NCBI RefSeq assembly: GCF_006094275.1 | Contig: NZ_CP034412.1 | Coordinates: 3,100,001-3,164,000, forward strand | Reading direction: 5' to 3' | DNA from: Glutamicibacter creatinolyticus | GTDB taxonomy: Bacteria > Actinomycetota > Actinomycetes > Actinomycetales > Micrococcaceae | DNA length: 64,000 nucleotides | Notes under the pieces: generated by a model | Seen by the model: only the letters and a program-made list of their open reading frames with translations | Told to the model about the DNA's origin: nothing | Databases searched by the model: none | Translations under genes and position numbers: made by a program | Part shown: piece by piece, positions 44,153 through 52,588 of the stretch | How the letters are laid out: each line of letters opens with the position of its first letter | Position numbering within the stretch: position 1 is the stretch's first letter

Positions 44153-45450
44153 TTGCCGCTCCGTCCGGTGACGGCCTGGCCGATGGCGTCGATCAGTGAG
44201 TGCAGTTCGGCATCGGTGATGATGAACGGCGGGCTGATCTGGATCGTGTTTCCGCGCAGCGGGCGGCCGATGAAGCCCAGCTCCACCAGGTCATCACAAA
44301 CCTGTTCGGCGCTGAGCGAGGCGTCCAGGGTGACCCCGCCAAGCAGTCCGGCGCTGCGCACTTCGGTGACCGCTTCCACGCGGGCGGCCAGGTCCTCCAG
44401 CGCCTGGCGCAGCACTGACTCCAGCTCGGCCACGCGCGGCACCAGCTGTTCGCGCTCCAGGATCTCCAGGTGCTTCAGCGCGACCGCGCAGGCGGTGGCG
44501 TGCCCGGCGTAGGTGGCGCCGTGGCGGAAGATCGGGGTGTCAGGGGCGTCAACGTAGAACGGCTCCCATAATCGGGGGGCCACCATGACCCCGCCCAGCG
44601 GGGCGTAGCCGCTGGTCACGCCCTTGGCGAAGGTGATCATGTCCGGCTCCAGGCCGTAGTATTCGGCGGCGAACATGGTGCCCATGCGTCCGAAGCCGGT
44701 GATGACCTCATCAAGGATCAGCAGGATGTCGTTCTCCCGGCAGAGCCGGGCAATGGTTTCCAGGTAGCCGGGGGTCGGGGGATTGACCCCGCCGGTGCCC
44801 TGTACCGCCTCGGTCACCAGGGCGGCGATGTTCTCCGCCCCGATGCGCTGGATGACTTCCTCAACCTGGGCCGGGTCGTTGAAGGAGATCCGCGCGGTTT
44901 CCGGGACCAGCGATTCACTGCCGTAGCCCTCGCGGTTGAACTCCAGTCCGGCAATCGAGGTGCCATAGGCGTGCAGGCCGTGATAGGCGAACTCGCGGGA
45001 GAGGATCACCTTCTTGGAGGTGCGTCCCTCGCGCTGCCAGTGGCGGCGGGCCAGCTTGCAGGCCACATCGATGGCGTCGGAACCGCCGGAGTTCAGGATG
45101 ACCTTGGCTCGTTCGATCGGGCTGATCGCGGCCAGCTTTTCACCCAGCTGCAGCGCCTTGTCATTCGAGTAGCGCGCGAAGATGTGGTAGGTCTCCAGCT
45201 GCAGCATCTGCTCGTAGGCGGCCTGAGCCAGTTCCGGGTGGCCGTGACCGACGTTCGCATGCCACAGCCCGGCGGTGCCGTCAAAAAGCTTCCGGCCGTC
45301 GGTGGTGTAGAGCCAGCAGCCCTCGCCGCGTTCAACGACCAGCTGTCGGCCCAGCACGCTGGGCGTATGCGCTTGCGCCGGCCACAGGGCCGGGCCGTCG
45401 ATGAGGGAGGGGGTGGCAGGCGCCGAATGAGCCACGTCGTTGATGGTCAT
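44149..45450 (-). CDS. Class III aminotransferase (omega-amino acid/GABA type)
   Basis: 433 residues. GTAGLWHANVGHGHPELAQA, VILNSGGSDAIDVACKLARR, REFAYHGLHAYGTS and ILLILDEVITGFGRMGTMFA (the PLP-binding Asp) with MITFAKGVTSGYAPLGGVMV (Schiff-base Lys) are the class III blocks. ATG 45450 follows GAAAGGAG. It shares a four-base overlap with the dehydrogenase, which would oxidise its semialdehyde product. Candidates for the amino donor are GABA, beta-alanine, putrescine or diaminobutyrate. Confidence 0.87.
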   Translation of the reverse strand: MTINDVAHSAPATPSLIDGPALWPAQAHTPSVLGRQLVVERGEGCWLYTTDGRKLFDGTAGLWHANVGHGHPELAQAAYEQMLQLETYHIFARYSNDKALQLGEKLAAISPIERAKVILNSGGSDAIDVACKLARRHWQREGRTSKKVILSREFAYHGLHAYGTSIAGLEFNREGYGSESLVPETARISFNDPAQVEEVIQRIGAENIAALVTEAVQGTGGVNPPTPGYLETIARLCRENDILLILDEVITGFGRMGTMFAAEYYGLEPDMITFAKGVTSGYAPLGGVMVAPRLWEPFYVDAPDTPIFRHGATYAGHATACAVALKHLEILEREQLVPRVAELESVLRQALEDLAARVEAVTEVRSAGLLGGVTLDASLSAEQVCDDLVELGFIGRPLRGNTIQISPPFIITDAELHSLIDAIGQAVTGRSGK

Positions 45451-45775
45451 GCCGGATCGCTCCTTTCGAGAAGAACTGGGATGCGCGCCCGAGTCCGCAG
45501 TGCAGCGCGGGGGCCGTGCTTCCAATCTAGGAACAGCGATGCGTAAAGAAAAGCGAATAAAAACAACAGATTCCTGTTAGCCCTGCTTACACATCATGTG
45601 TTGGGCGGGAATGCCGGCGGGGTGGCGGCCGGCCGCCGCACTGATGGCGGTGCACAATAATCGAAGAACGCCGGCAGGGCGGAAACGCGAAGGGGACTCG
45701 GATGCACAGCAGGGCAGTGAATCACAGCGGTGGGCACAAGGGTGCTCCAGCGGTCTCGGTGAACGGGCCGGAACA
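45451..45775. other. Intergenic region with divergent promoters, no gene
   Basis: AT-rich sequence at 45540-45570 (gcgaataaaaacaacagatt) probably holds the aminotransferase promoter. CACATCATGTG at 45590-45600 is a short inverted repeat. An upstream extension of the next ORF begins ATG 45596 but lacks family similarity. Confidence 0.4.
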
Positions 45776-46390
45776 GTGAAGACCGGGCGTCTGGAGGCGT
45801 TTAGCGACGGGGTGCTGGCGATCATCATCACCGTCATGCTGCTGGCGCTGCCCGTGCCCAAGGGCACGGGGTTCACCGAACTGTGGAATGCCGTGGGCAC
45901 CGCTCTGCTCACCTATGCCCTGAGCTTCACGTACGTGGGCATCTACTGGAACAACCACCATCACGTGTTCCAGCTGACCAACCGGGTGACCGGTGGGGTG
46001 TTGTGGGCCAACCTGCACCTGCTGTTTTGGCTCTCCCTGCTGCCGCTGGCCACCGCATGGATGGACTACACCGGCTTTGCGCGGGCACCGGTGATGTCCT
46101 ACGGTGCCGTCCTGCTGCTCGCGGCCCTGGCCTTCGTGCTGCTGCAGCGCACCATCGCCCGCTCCGAAGGCCCGGACTCCCGCATGCAGCGCGCGTTGGG
46201 CAGGGACAAGAAGGGCAAGGCCTCACTGGTGCTCTACCTGGCCGGGATCGCCAGCGCGGCCTTCATCAAGCCCGAGGCCCCGGTCTTCATCTACCTCGCG
46301 CTGGCCTGTTTCGTGGCCGTTGCGGTGGTGTGGGTCATCCCTGACCGGCGCATTGAAAGCACCCTGGAGCAGCACGGCGGCGATGAGTAA
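45776..46390 (+). CDS. TMEM175-type (DUF1211) potassium channel-like membrane protein
   Basis: 204 residues from GTG 45776. TGRLEAFSDGVLAIIITVML is the family signature (R-x3-FSD filter helix), present once; the bacterial protein forms tetramers from single repeats. Five more hydrophobic helices follow, e.g. GTALLTYALSFTYVGIYWNN and LHLLFWLSLLPLATAWMDYT. The 60-codon upstream extension is unlikely. Bacterial TMEM175 conducts K+ in a leak-like way. Confidence 0.83.
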   Translation: MKTGRLEAFSDGVLAIIITVMLLALPVPKGTGFTELWNAVGTALLTYALSFTYVGIYWNNHHHVFQLTNRVTGGVLWANLHLLFWLSLLPLATAWMDYTGFARAPVMSYGAVLLLAALAFVLLQRTIARSEGPDSRMQRALGRDKKGKASLVLYLAGIASAAFIKPEAPVFIYLALACFVAVAVVWVIPDRRIESTLEQHGGDE

Positions 46391-46432
46391 CGGCTGAGGG
46401 GCCTGGCGCCGCTTCGGGTCGGACAGGCGACC

Positions 46433-46642
46433 TCATTCCTGGTGCTGGCAGAAGACCCGGGCCTGGCCGACCTCCATGAACTCCTCGAGCTGCATCCGCT
46501 CCAGGCACCAGCGCAGGTGCCAGTGCGGTTCCCGGCCGGCATTCGCGAACCCCCCGGCGAGCAGGAAGTCCGCGGCGCTTCCGGCAGCGAGGAAGATACG
46601 GGATTGTTCGGGGGTCTCGATCAGGAATTGGGTATCGCTCAC
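46433..46642 (-). CDS. Small protein of 69 residues, unknown
   Basis: GTG 46642 follows AGGAGCC. It reads MSDTQFLIETPEQSRIFLAA, then GSAADFLLAGGFANAGREPH and WHLRWCLERMQLEEFMEVGQ, ending VFCQHQE. Composition is normal for a soluble protein with coding GC bias, which supports a real gene. No function is suggested. Confidence 0.5.
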   Translation of the reverse strand: MSDTQFLIETPEQSRIFLAAGSAADFLLAGGFANAGREPHWHLRWCLERMQLEEFMEVGQARVFCQHQE

Positions 46643-46926
46643 GGTCGGCTCCTGGGATGGTGCTCGCAGCTGGTCTCAGGGCGAGTCTAATGGGAGGTCG
46701 TCATCCGGTCAGGATCCTGATCCTGGCCTGTTGATGGTGGTCGACAGCGTCGTGAGCCTCCTGGGGCTTGGTTTTCAAGGCAACGAGGAAGGGCCCCGAC
46801 CTTCAAGGCCTGGCCATTTTCGGCCTGGTCGTGGTCCACAAGTGCATCGCCATGCTGGTCTACCTGGTGCATCACAAGCCCCAGCCAAGAAGCGTGGTGC
46901 AGGTGTCTGCGCGGAGCAGGCAGTAC

Positions 46927-47847
46927 CTAGGAAGCGCTGGGGTGCGTGGTGTTCCGCCCGTCCGGCTGGCGGAACACCCGGGCCACCGCCTCGCGCACCG
47001 CGCCGAGGGCCGGATTGGATTCCGCGCCCTTGCGGGTGACGAACAGGATGGTGCGCCGCTGGTCGGCCGGCAGCCAACTGCTGGGCGTCAGGGCGCTGGA
47101 GGCCTCCTGCATCACCATGTCCGGCAGGAAGGCCGCGGCCAGTCCGTGCTCCACCAGGCGCAGGTGGAAGAGCACATCGGAGGACAGGTGGGCGATCCGC
47201 GGTTCGAAGCCGCGTTCGCGGCACACCCGAAGCGCCCATTGTGAGGCGGCGGATCCGGCCGGTTCCATGACCCAGGGCACCTGGCGCACGGCCTGCGCAT
47301 CATCCAACTGCACCCCCACCGGAAGGTAGCCGCGCACCGGGTCCTGGGCCAGGATCGTGGTGTGCAGGCTGGTGGAGCCGTCGGGGGCCGCGCCCGGGAA
47401 CGAATCGGTGAGCACCGCGTCAACCTGGCGGGAGGCCAGCTTCAGCATGGCTTCCTCCGGTTCGTAGCGGTGGATGTTCACCTGCAGTGCCGGGTGCTCG
47501 CGGGCCAGGTCGGCCAGTGCGGTGGGCAGCACGGTCCGGCTGATGCTGGCGAAGGCCGCGACCGTGATGCTGCCCCGGGCCCGTTCGTGGGACGTGGCCA
47601 AGTCCGCTTCGGCCTTTTCCAGCGCGGCGAGGATCGCCTCGGTGTTGTGCACCAGTTCCAGGCCGGCGGCGGTCAGGCGCACGTTGCGCCCCACCCGTTC
47701 CAGCAGCTGCACCCCGGTTTCACGCTCCAGCAGCGCCAGCTGCTGGGAGATGGCCGAATGGCTGTAGGACATGCTGCGCGCTGCTGCGCTCATGCTGCCG
47801 TGCAGTCGGACCTCGCGCAGCAGGCGCAGGCGATGGATGTCAAGCAT
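46927..47847 (-). CDS. LysR family transcriptional regulator A
   Basis: 306 residues. DIHRLRLLREVRLHGSMSAA, ARSMSYSHSAISQQLALLER and ETGVQLLERVGRNVRLTAAG are the HTH and linker; the rest is the substrate-binding-like effector domain. ATG 47847 follows AGGAGAAC. It lies 10 bases after the end of a second LysR gene in the same direction and is probably co-transcribed, so both regulators are made together. Confidence 0.9.
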   Translation of the reverse strand: MLDIHRLRLLREVRLHGSMSAAARSMSYSHSAISQQLALLERETGVQLLERVGRNVRLTAAGLELVHNTEAILAALEKAEADLATSHERARGSITVAAFASISRTVLPTALADLAREHPALQVNIHRYEPEEAMLKLASRQVDAVLTDSFPGAAPDGSTSLHTTILAQDPVRGYLPVGVQLDDAQAVRQVPWVMEPAGSAASQWALRVCRERGFEPRIAHLSSDVLFHLRLVEHGLAAAFLPDMVMQEASSALTPSSWLPADQRRTILFVTRKGAESNPALGAVREAVARVFRQPDGRNTTHPSAS

Positions 47848-47857
47848 CGTTCTCCTC

Positions 47858-48754
47858 TCAGGAAGCGACTTCGCGCAGGATCTGCAAAAAGCTCTTGGTG
47901 GCCGGGCGCAGGTGGCTGCCGCGCCGGCCCACCGCGTAGATGTCCCGGAACATGGCCTCGCGCTGCCTGTCCTCCTCCGGTTCCCAGCGCACCACCGACC
48001 CGGTGGCGGTGTCCAGCCCGTGAAACACCATACGCGGCAGGAAGGCGGCCGCCACCCCGGCGGCGACCAGTTCGTAGTGCAGGCGCGGATCCGGGGAATC
48101 GAAGAGCACCTTCGGTTCAAAGCCCAGGTCACGGCAGAAGCGGTGGGACCAGGCATAGGCGTCGGTGCCGCGAGGCTCAAAGGCCCAGGGCAGTTCGGCC
48201 AGTTCGGCCACGGAGGCGACGGGGTGGGGCAGGTGGATCTCCATCCGGTCCCGGGTGATGGCGGTGCGCACAAACCCGGCGTCGGCGCGCCGGGGAATGT
48301 GGGTGAACTCGTCCACCATGGCCACGTCGGCCCTTCGGCTGGCGACCGCGTCCAACGCCTCGTGCGGTTCGAGCTGGGTGAATTCAATGACCACATCCGG
48401 GTGCACCCGGCTCATCCGCCGCAGCGTCTCGGGCAGGAAGGTCCGGGCGAAGGTGCTGAAGGCGGCAAAGCGGATGACGCCCTGGACCCGGCTGCGCCGG
48501 GCCTCAAGTTCGGCGGTCGCCCCCTCCAGTACGGTGACCGCCTCATCGACCCGGGAGACCAGCTGGCGTCCGGCCGGGGTGAGGCGGGTGTTGCGCCCCA
48601 CCTGCTCCAGCAGCGGCAGCCCGGCCTCCGCCTCCAGCTTGGCCAGCTGTTGGGAGACGGCCGAGGCGCTGATGCCCAGCACCCGGGCGGTGGCCGCGAT
48701 GCTGCCGCGCAATTGCAGTTCGCGCAGCAGCGTCAGCCGCTTGAAATCAAGCAT
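47858..48754 (-). CDS. LysR family transcriptional regulator B
   Basis: 298 residues. LDFKRLTLLRELQLRGSIAA with TARVLGISASAVSQQLAKLE is the HTH; GLPLLEQVGRNTRLTPAGRQ the linker. It resembles regulator A along its length, consistent with a tandem duplication. ATG 48754 follows AGGAGG. It is divergent from the M24 gene (48916), 161 bases away, and is the first candidate regulator of the catabolic genes. Confidence 0.9.
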   Translation of the reverse strand: MLDFKRLTLLRELQLRGSIAATARVLGISASAVSQQLAKLEAEAGLPLLEQVGRNTRLTPAGRQLVSRVDEAVTVLEGATAELEARRSRVQGVIRFAAFSTFARTFLPETLRRMSRVHPDVVIEFTQLEPHEALDAVASRRADVAMVDEFTHIPRRADAGFVRTAITRDRMEIHLPHPVASVAELAELPWAFEPRGTDAYAWSHRFCRDLGFEPKVLFDSPDPRLHYELVAAGVAAAFLPRMVFHGLDTATGSVVRWEPEEDRQREAMFRDIYAVGRRGSHLRPATKSFLQILREVAS

Positions 48755-48915
48755 TTGGACCTCCTGGCATCGGTCGTCGGCGGATGTTCCCACCCATAAG
48801 TTCTGCTTAACGGAACAAACAAGATGCACCCACTTTATCTGATGGGAGCGCGGAACTATGGTGTAGATCACAAAGTTCGTGAATTCGTGGAAGTGATAGG
48901 ACAAAGACAACGACA

Positions 48916-50205
48916 ATGGTGTTCACCCCGGAAGGTCACCGTGACCTGGAATGCAGCGAGTACGCAGCTCGCCAACAGCGCGTCCGCCGGCGCATGGCCC
49001 AGCAGGGACTGGACGTCCTGCTGGTCACCGATCCCGCCAACCTGTACTACCTGACCGGCTACAACGCCTGGTCCTTCTACACCGCGCAGATCCTGGTGCT
49101 GCCCTGCGAAGGCGAGCCGCTGATGTACATGCGCCACATGGACGCCCACGGGGCGCACCGCACCGCGATCGGCATCCGCGCCGAGCGGGTCATCGGCTAC
49201 CCGGAGCAGATTGTGCACCGCCCGGCGATCCACCCCGGCGACTGGGTGGCCAGGCACCTGCGGGATGCCGGCTACGGCCGGGCGCTACGCGTGGGCTACG
49301 AGGGCGATTCGCATTTCTTCTCCATCCGGATGTTCATGGCCCTGTCCGCGACCCTGCCCGAATGGCAGCTGCAGGAGTCCCGGGAGCTGGTCAACTGGGT
49401 CCGCCTGGTCAAGTCCCCCTTTGAAGTCGAACTGATGCGCGCCGCCGGCCGGGTCTGCTCCCAGGCGATGCGCACCGCACTGCAGGCCCTGGCCCCGCAC
49501 CGCCCGCAGAACGAAGTTGCCGCCGAGGTCATGGCGGCCCAGGCCCGCGGAGTGCCCGGCACCCCCGGGGACTACCCCTCGATCGTGCCGATGCTGCCCA
49601 CCGGCAAGGGGGCGGACACCCCGCATTTGACCTGGACCGAAGCGCCGCTGCCGGTGGATTCGCCGATCTCCATTGAACTGGCCGGGGTGCACCGGCGCTA
49701 CCACGCGCCGATGGCGCGCACCGCGGTGCTCGGCCGGCCCGCCGCGGCGCTGCAGCGGGTCGCCTCCGCCACCATTGCCGGCATCGAGGCCGCCTTTGAC
49801 CAGGTGAAGCCCGGGGCTACCCCCGAGGAGGTCACCGCCGCCTTCACCAGGGTGATCCGGGCGGCCGGGTATGAGAAGGAATCCCGGCTGGGCTACTCCA
49901 TCGGCATCGGCTACCCGCCGGACTGGGGTGAGCGCACCGTCAGCTTCCGGGTGGGGGACACCACCGAGCTGCAGGAGAACATGACCTTCCACCTGATCGC
50001 CGGCATGTGGCTGGACGGGTCGGGCTTCGAAGTTTCCGAGCCGGTGCGGGTGAGCGCCACCGGCATTGAATTCCTCGCGGACGTACCGCGCGAACTGACA
50101 ACCATCAACGTTAGGAACACCACTCATGGCCACCGAATCGCTGCTGACCGCCGTACCTACGCGACTGGCCTCGCGGGCCAGCCAACTCAAGGGATCGGTC
50201 ATTGA
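48916..50205 (+). CDS. doeA: Ectoine hydrolase-like M24 family enzyme
   Basis: 429 residues. The creatinase-fold N-domain holds RRRMAQQGLDVLLVTDPANL and YYLTGYNAWSFYTAQILVLP; the C-domain has GDYPSIVPMLPTGKGADTPH, SIELAGVHRRYHAPMARTAV and SIGIGYPPDWGERTVSFRVG. These blocks match ectoine hydrolase (DoeA) from memory, an enzyme without the usual M24 metals. The reading frame runs 80 bases into the next gene. Downstream PLP and M20 enzymes fit hydrolysis to an N-acyl diamino acid, but relatives with other cyclic amidines exist, so the substrate is inferred. Confidence 0.65.
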   Translation: MVFTPEGHRDLECSEYAARQQRVRRRMAQQGLDVLLVTDPANLYYLTGYNAWSFYTAQILVLPCEGEPLMYMRHMDAHGAHRTAIGIRAERVIGYPEQIVHRPAIHPGDWVARHLRDAGYGRALRVGYEGDSHFFSIRMFMALSATLPEWQLQESRELVNWVRLVKSPFEVELMRAAGRVCSQAMRTALQALAPHRPQNEVAAEVMAAQARGVPGTPGDYPSIVPMLPTGKGADTPHLTWTEAPLPVDSPISIELAGVHRRYHAPMARTAVLGRPAAALQRVASATIAGIEAAFDQVKPGATPEEVTAAFTRVIRAAGYEKESRLGYSIGIGYPPDWGERTVSFRVGDTTELQENMTFHLIAGMWLDGSGFEVSEPVRVSATGIEFLADVPRELTTINVRNTTHGHRIAADRRTYATGLAGQPTQGIGH

Positions 50206-51358
50206 CTCCTCCACCTCCCTGCTGGCCAGCCAGACCCACGACATCGTGCGTTTCGCCATGGGGGCGCCGAATGCCGAGCTGATCCCGGAGGCCGAGCTGG
50301 CCGGGCTGTACACCAGGCCGGCCGAGGGACGCTACGACTATGCGGCCACGGAGGGAAACCCGCAGCTGATCGAACAGATTGTGGCCTACCACCAGCGCCT
50401 GGGGCAGCCGGTGGACCCGGCCCGGGTGCTGGTGACCACCGGGGGCATGCAGGGCCTGGACATCGCGTTCAAGCTGCTGGTGGATCCGGGGGACCTGGTG
50501 ATCGTCGAATCGCCGACCTACACCAACGGGATCTCCACCGTGCTCAGCTACCAGGGCCAGGTCCTGGAGGCCCCGGTGGATGACCAGGGGCTGGTGGTGG
50601 AGCGGCTGCCCGAGCTGGTGGCCGCCACCGGCAAGACTCCCAAGGCGATCTACGTGATCCCGAACTTCCAGAACCCCTCCGGGCGCACCCTGAGCGAGGC
50701 CCGCCGGCTGCGCCTGCTGGAGCTGGCCGCGCAGTGGGATGCGTTCATCATCGACGATGACCCGTACGGGGCGCTGCGCTTCGAGGGCCAGCAGGTCCCC
50801 GGCTTCGCCCAGCTGAGCCCGGACAACCCCCGGCTGATCTCGGTGCGCACCTTCTCCAAGGTGCTGGCCCCGGGGCTGCGGGTGGGGTGGATGGAGCTGG
50901 ATCCGGCGTTGCGCGCCCTGGCGATCAGCGCCAAGCAGTCCATGGACACCTGCACCAACGCGCCCATGCAGCAGCTGGTGGCGGACTACCTGGCCGACGG
51001 CCGGCTGGATGCGCACCTGGACACCCTGCGCAGCGTGTACCGGGAGCGCAAGCAGGCGATGCGCACCGCCCTGGCCGACGCCTTCGGCGAGCAGGTCATC
51101 GCCACCGACCCGCAGGGCGGGTTCTTCCTGTGGCTGACCCTGCGCGGACGCTACGCGGGCATCGACACGGAGGCATTGTTCGAGGTCGCGCTGCGCCACG
51201 GGGTGGCGTATATTCCCGGCCCGGCATTCTCCGATGCGGGGGCGTTCAGCGACGCGCTGCGGCTGTGCTTTGCCACCTCCACCCCCGAACGCATCGGCCA
51301 GGGCGTGGCCCGGCTGCACGCGGCCCTGGAGGAGATGGCCGGCGGGGAGCAGCCGTGA
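50126..51358 (+). CDS. PLP-dependent aminotransferase (class I/II, LysN/2-aminoadipate type)
   Basis: 410 residues. VRFAMGAPNAELIPEAELAG, RYDYAATEGNPQLIEQIVAY, PKAIYVIPNFQNPSGRTLSE and AFIIDDDPYGALRF lead to the PLP Lys in LISVRTFSKVLAPGLRVGWM. This is the catalytic-type domain of the MocR superfamily without the HTH. ATG 50126 follows TTAGGAAC. It overlaps the M24 gene by 80 bases and the next by four. Likely transaminates the product of DoeA-type and M20 steps. Confidence 0.83.
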   Translation: MATESLLTAVPTRLASRASQLKGSVIDSSTSLLASQTHDIVRFAMGAPNAELIPEAELAGLYTRPAEGRYDYAATEGNPQLIEQIVAYHQRLGQPVDPARVLVTTGGMQGLDIAFKLLVDPGDLVIVESPTYTNGISTVLSYQGQVLEAPVDDQGLVVERLPELVAATGKTPKAIYVIPNFQNPSGRTLSEARRLRLLELAAQWDAFIIDDDPYGALRFEGQQVPGFAQLSPDNPRLISVRTFSKVLAPGLRVGWMELDPALRALAISAKQSMDTCTNAPMQQLVADYLADGRLDAHLDTLRSVYRERKQAMRTALADAFGEQVIATDPQGGFFLWLTLRGRYAGIDTEALFEVALRHGVAYIPGPAFSDAGAFSDALRLCFATSTPERIGQGVARLHAALEEMAGGEQP

Positions 51359-52578
51359 GCCTACAGGCCTTTGACGTGCAGCGCCACGAACGGGCGGCCC
51401 TGCAGCGGATCGAGCGGCAGCGGATCGTCGAATTGGCCGGTGAGCTGATCGCCGCCGGGGGAGAGAACCCCGGCGGCACCGAGCAGGGCACCGTGGCGGT
51501 GCTGGCAGCGGCCCTGCAACGGCTGGGCGCCCGCGTGAGCCTTGACGCGGTGGCCCCGCAACGCCCGAACCTCGTCGCCCACCTGGGCGGGGACGCCACC
51601 GGCGGGGGCCTGCTCTTTTTGGGCCACAGTGACGTGGTCCCGGCGGGAGCGGGATGGCACGGGGACCCATTCACCCCACGGGTGGACGGGGACCGGCTCA
51701 CCGGCCGGGGCGCGAGCGACATGAAGGGCGGGCTGGCGGCAGTAGTCGTCGCCATGGCCGCCGTGAATGCGGTCGCCCCGCAGATCCCGCTGACCCTGGT
51801 GTGCACGGTGGACGAGGAGGCCGACGCGCTGGGGGTCGGGCACTATGTGGCCACCGCACCGGCCGGCGGCTACACCGGCTGCGTGGTCGCCGAACCCACC
51901 GACCTGGTGGGGATCATCGGCTGCCGGGGAGCGGCCAACCTGCGGCTGCGGATCACCGGGGCCAGCGCCCACGCCGGCCGGCCCAGCGACGGGGCCAGCG
52001 CCATCCAGGCCGCGGCCGAGGTAATCAGCTGGCTGCGCGCCGACGCGGCCCGCCTGGCCGACACCGGCCACCCGGTGCTGGGGGCGGCGACCTGGAATGT
52101 GGGAACCCTGCACGCCGGGCACGGCACCTCGATCGTGCCGGACACCGCCGAACTGGGCGTGGACCGCCGGCTGCTGCCCGGGGAGGACCCGCAGCAAATC
52201 CTGGAGCAGCTGCTGCGCCGGCTGCGCCTGCTCATCGCCGACAGCGCGATCCCCCACCGGGAGTTGATCCAGATCACCGGGGAAGTCCAGATGCAGATGC
52301 CCGGGTTCCTCACCGAGCCCGGGCACCCCTTCACCCGCCGGGTCTGCCAGGCGCTGGCGGATGCCGGGGCCAGCGCAGAGACCGGGATCTGGACCGCCTC
52401 CTGCGAGGGCGGGTTCCTGGCCGAACACCACCAGGTGCCCACCCTCGTGCTGGGGCCCGGGGAAATCAACACCCAGGCCCACCAGCCCAACGAAAGCGTT
52501 TCCATCCAGGACTTGTGCACCGCGGCGCGGGCCTACGCACTCATCGCGCTGCGCCATCATCACCATCAGTGGGACTAA
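51355..52578 (+). CDS. M20 family amidohydrolase/deacetylase (ArgE/DapE-like)
   Basis: 407 residues from GTG 51355, overlapping the previous stop. Metal ligands: His/Asp in LFLGHSDVVPAGAGWHGDPF, Asp in LTGRGASDMKGGLAAVVVAM, Glu-Glu in LVCTVDEEADALGVG, Asp/Glu in CVVAEPTDLVG, and His in TQAHQPNESVSI. The dimerisation domain begins GCRGAANLRLRITGASAHAG. A deacetylase of N-acetyl-diaminobutyrate, replacing the unrelated DoeB of proteobacteria, is the attractive guess; general N-acyl amino acid hydrolase is equally possible. Confidence 0.85.
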   Translation: MSLQAFDVQRHERAALQRIERQRIVELAGELIAAGGENPGGTEQGTVAVLAAALQRLGARVSLDAVAPQRPNLVAHLGGDATGGGLLFLGHSDVVPAGAGWHGDPFTPRVDGDRLTGRGASDMKGGLAAVVVAMAAVNAVAPQIPLTLVCTVDEEADALGVGHYVATAPAGGYTGCVVAEPTDLVGIIGCRGAANLRLRITGASAHAGRPSDGASAIQAAAEVISWLRADAARLADTGHPVLGAATWNVGTLHAGHGTSIVPDTAELGVDRRLLPGEDPQQILEQLLRRLRLLIADSAIPHRELIQITGEVQMQMPGFLTEPGHPFTRRVCQALADAGASAETGIWTASCEGGFLAEHHQVPTLVLGPGEINTQAHQPNESVSIQDLCTAARAYALIALRHHHHQWD

Positions 52579-52588
52579 GGAGAAGACA

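Noticed and set aside
40782-44512. Two plus-strand ORFs of 510 and 663 residues
   Set aside because: They are antisense to the LuxR and SSADH/aminotransferase genes, which have full motif sets.
46687-46875. Small minus-strand ORF between the 69-residue gene and LysR A
   Set aside because: No ribosome site and low-complexity composition; no similarity noticed.
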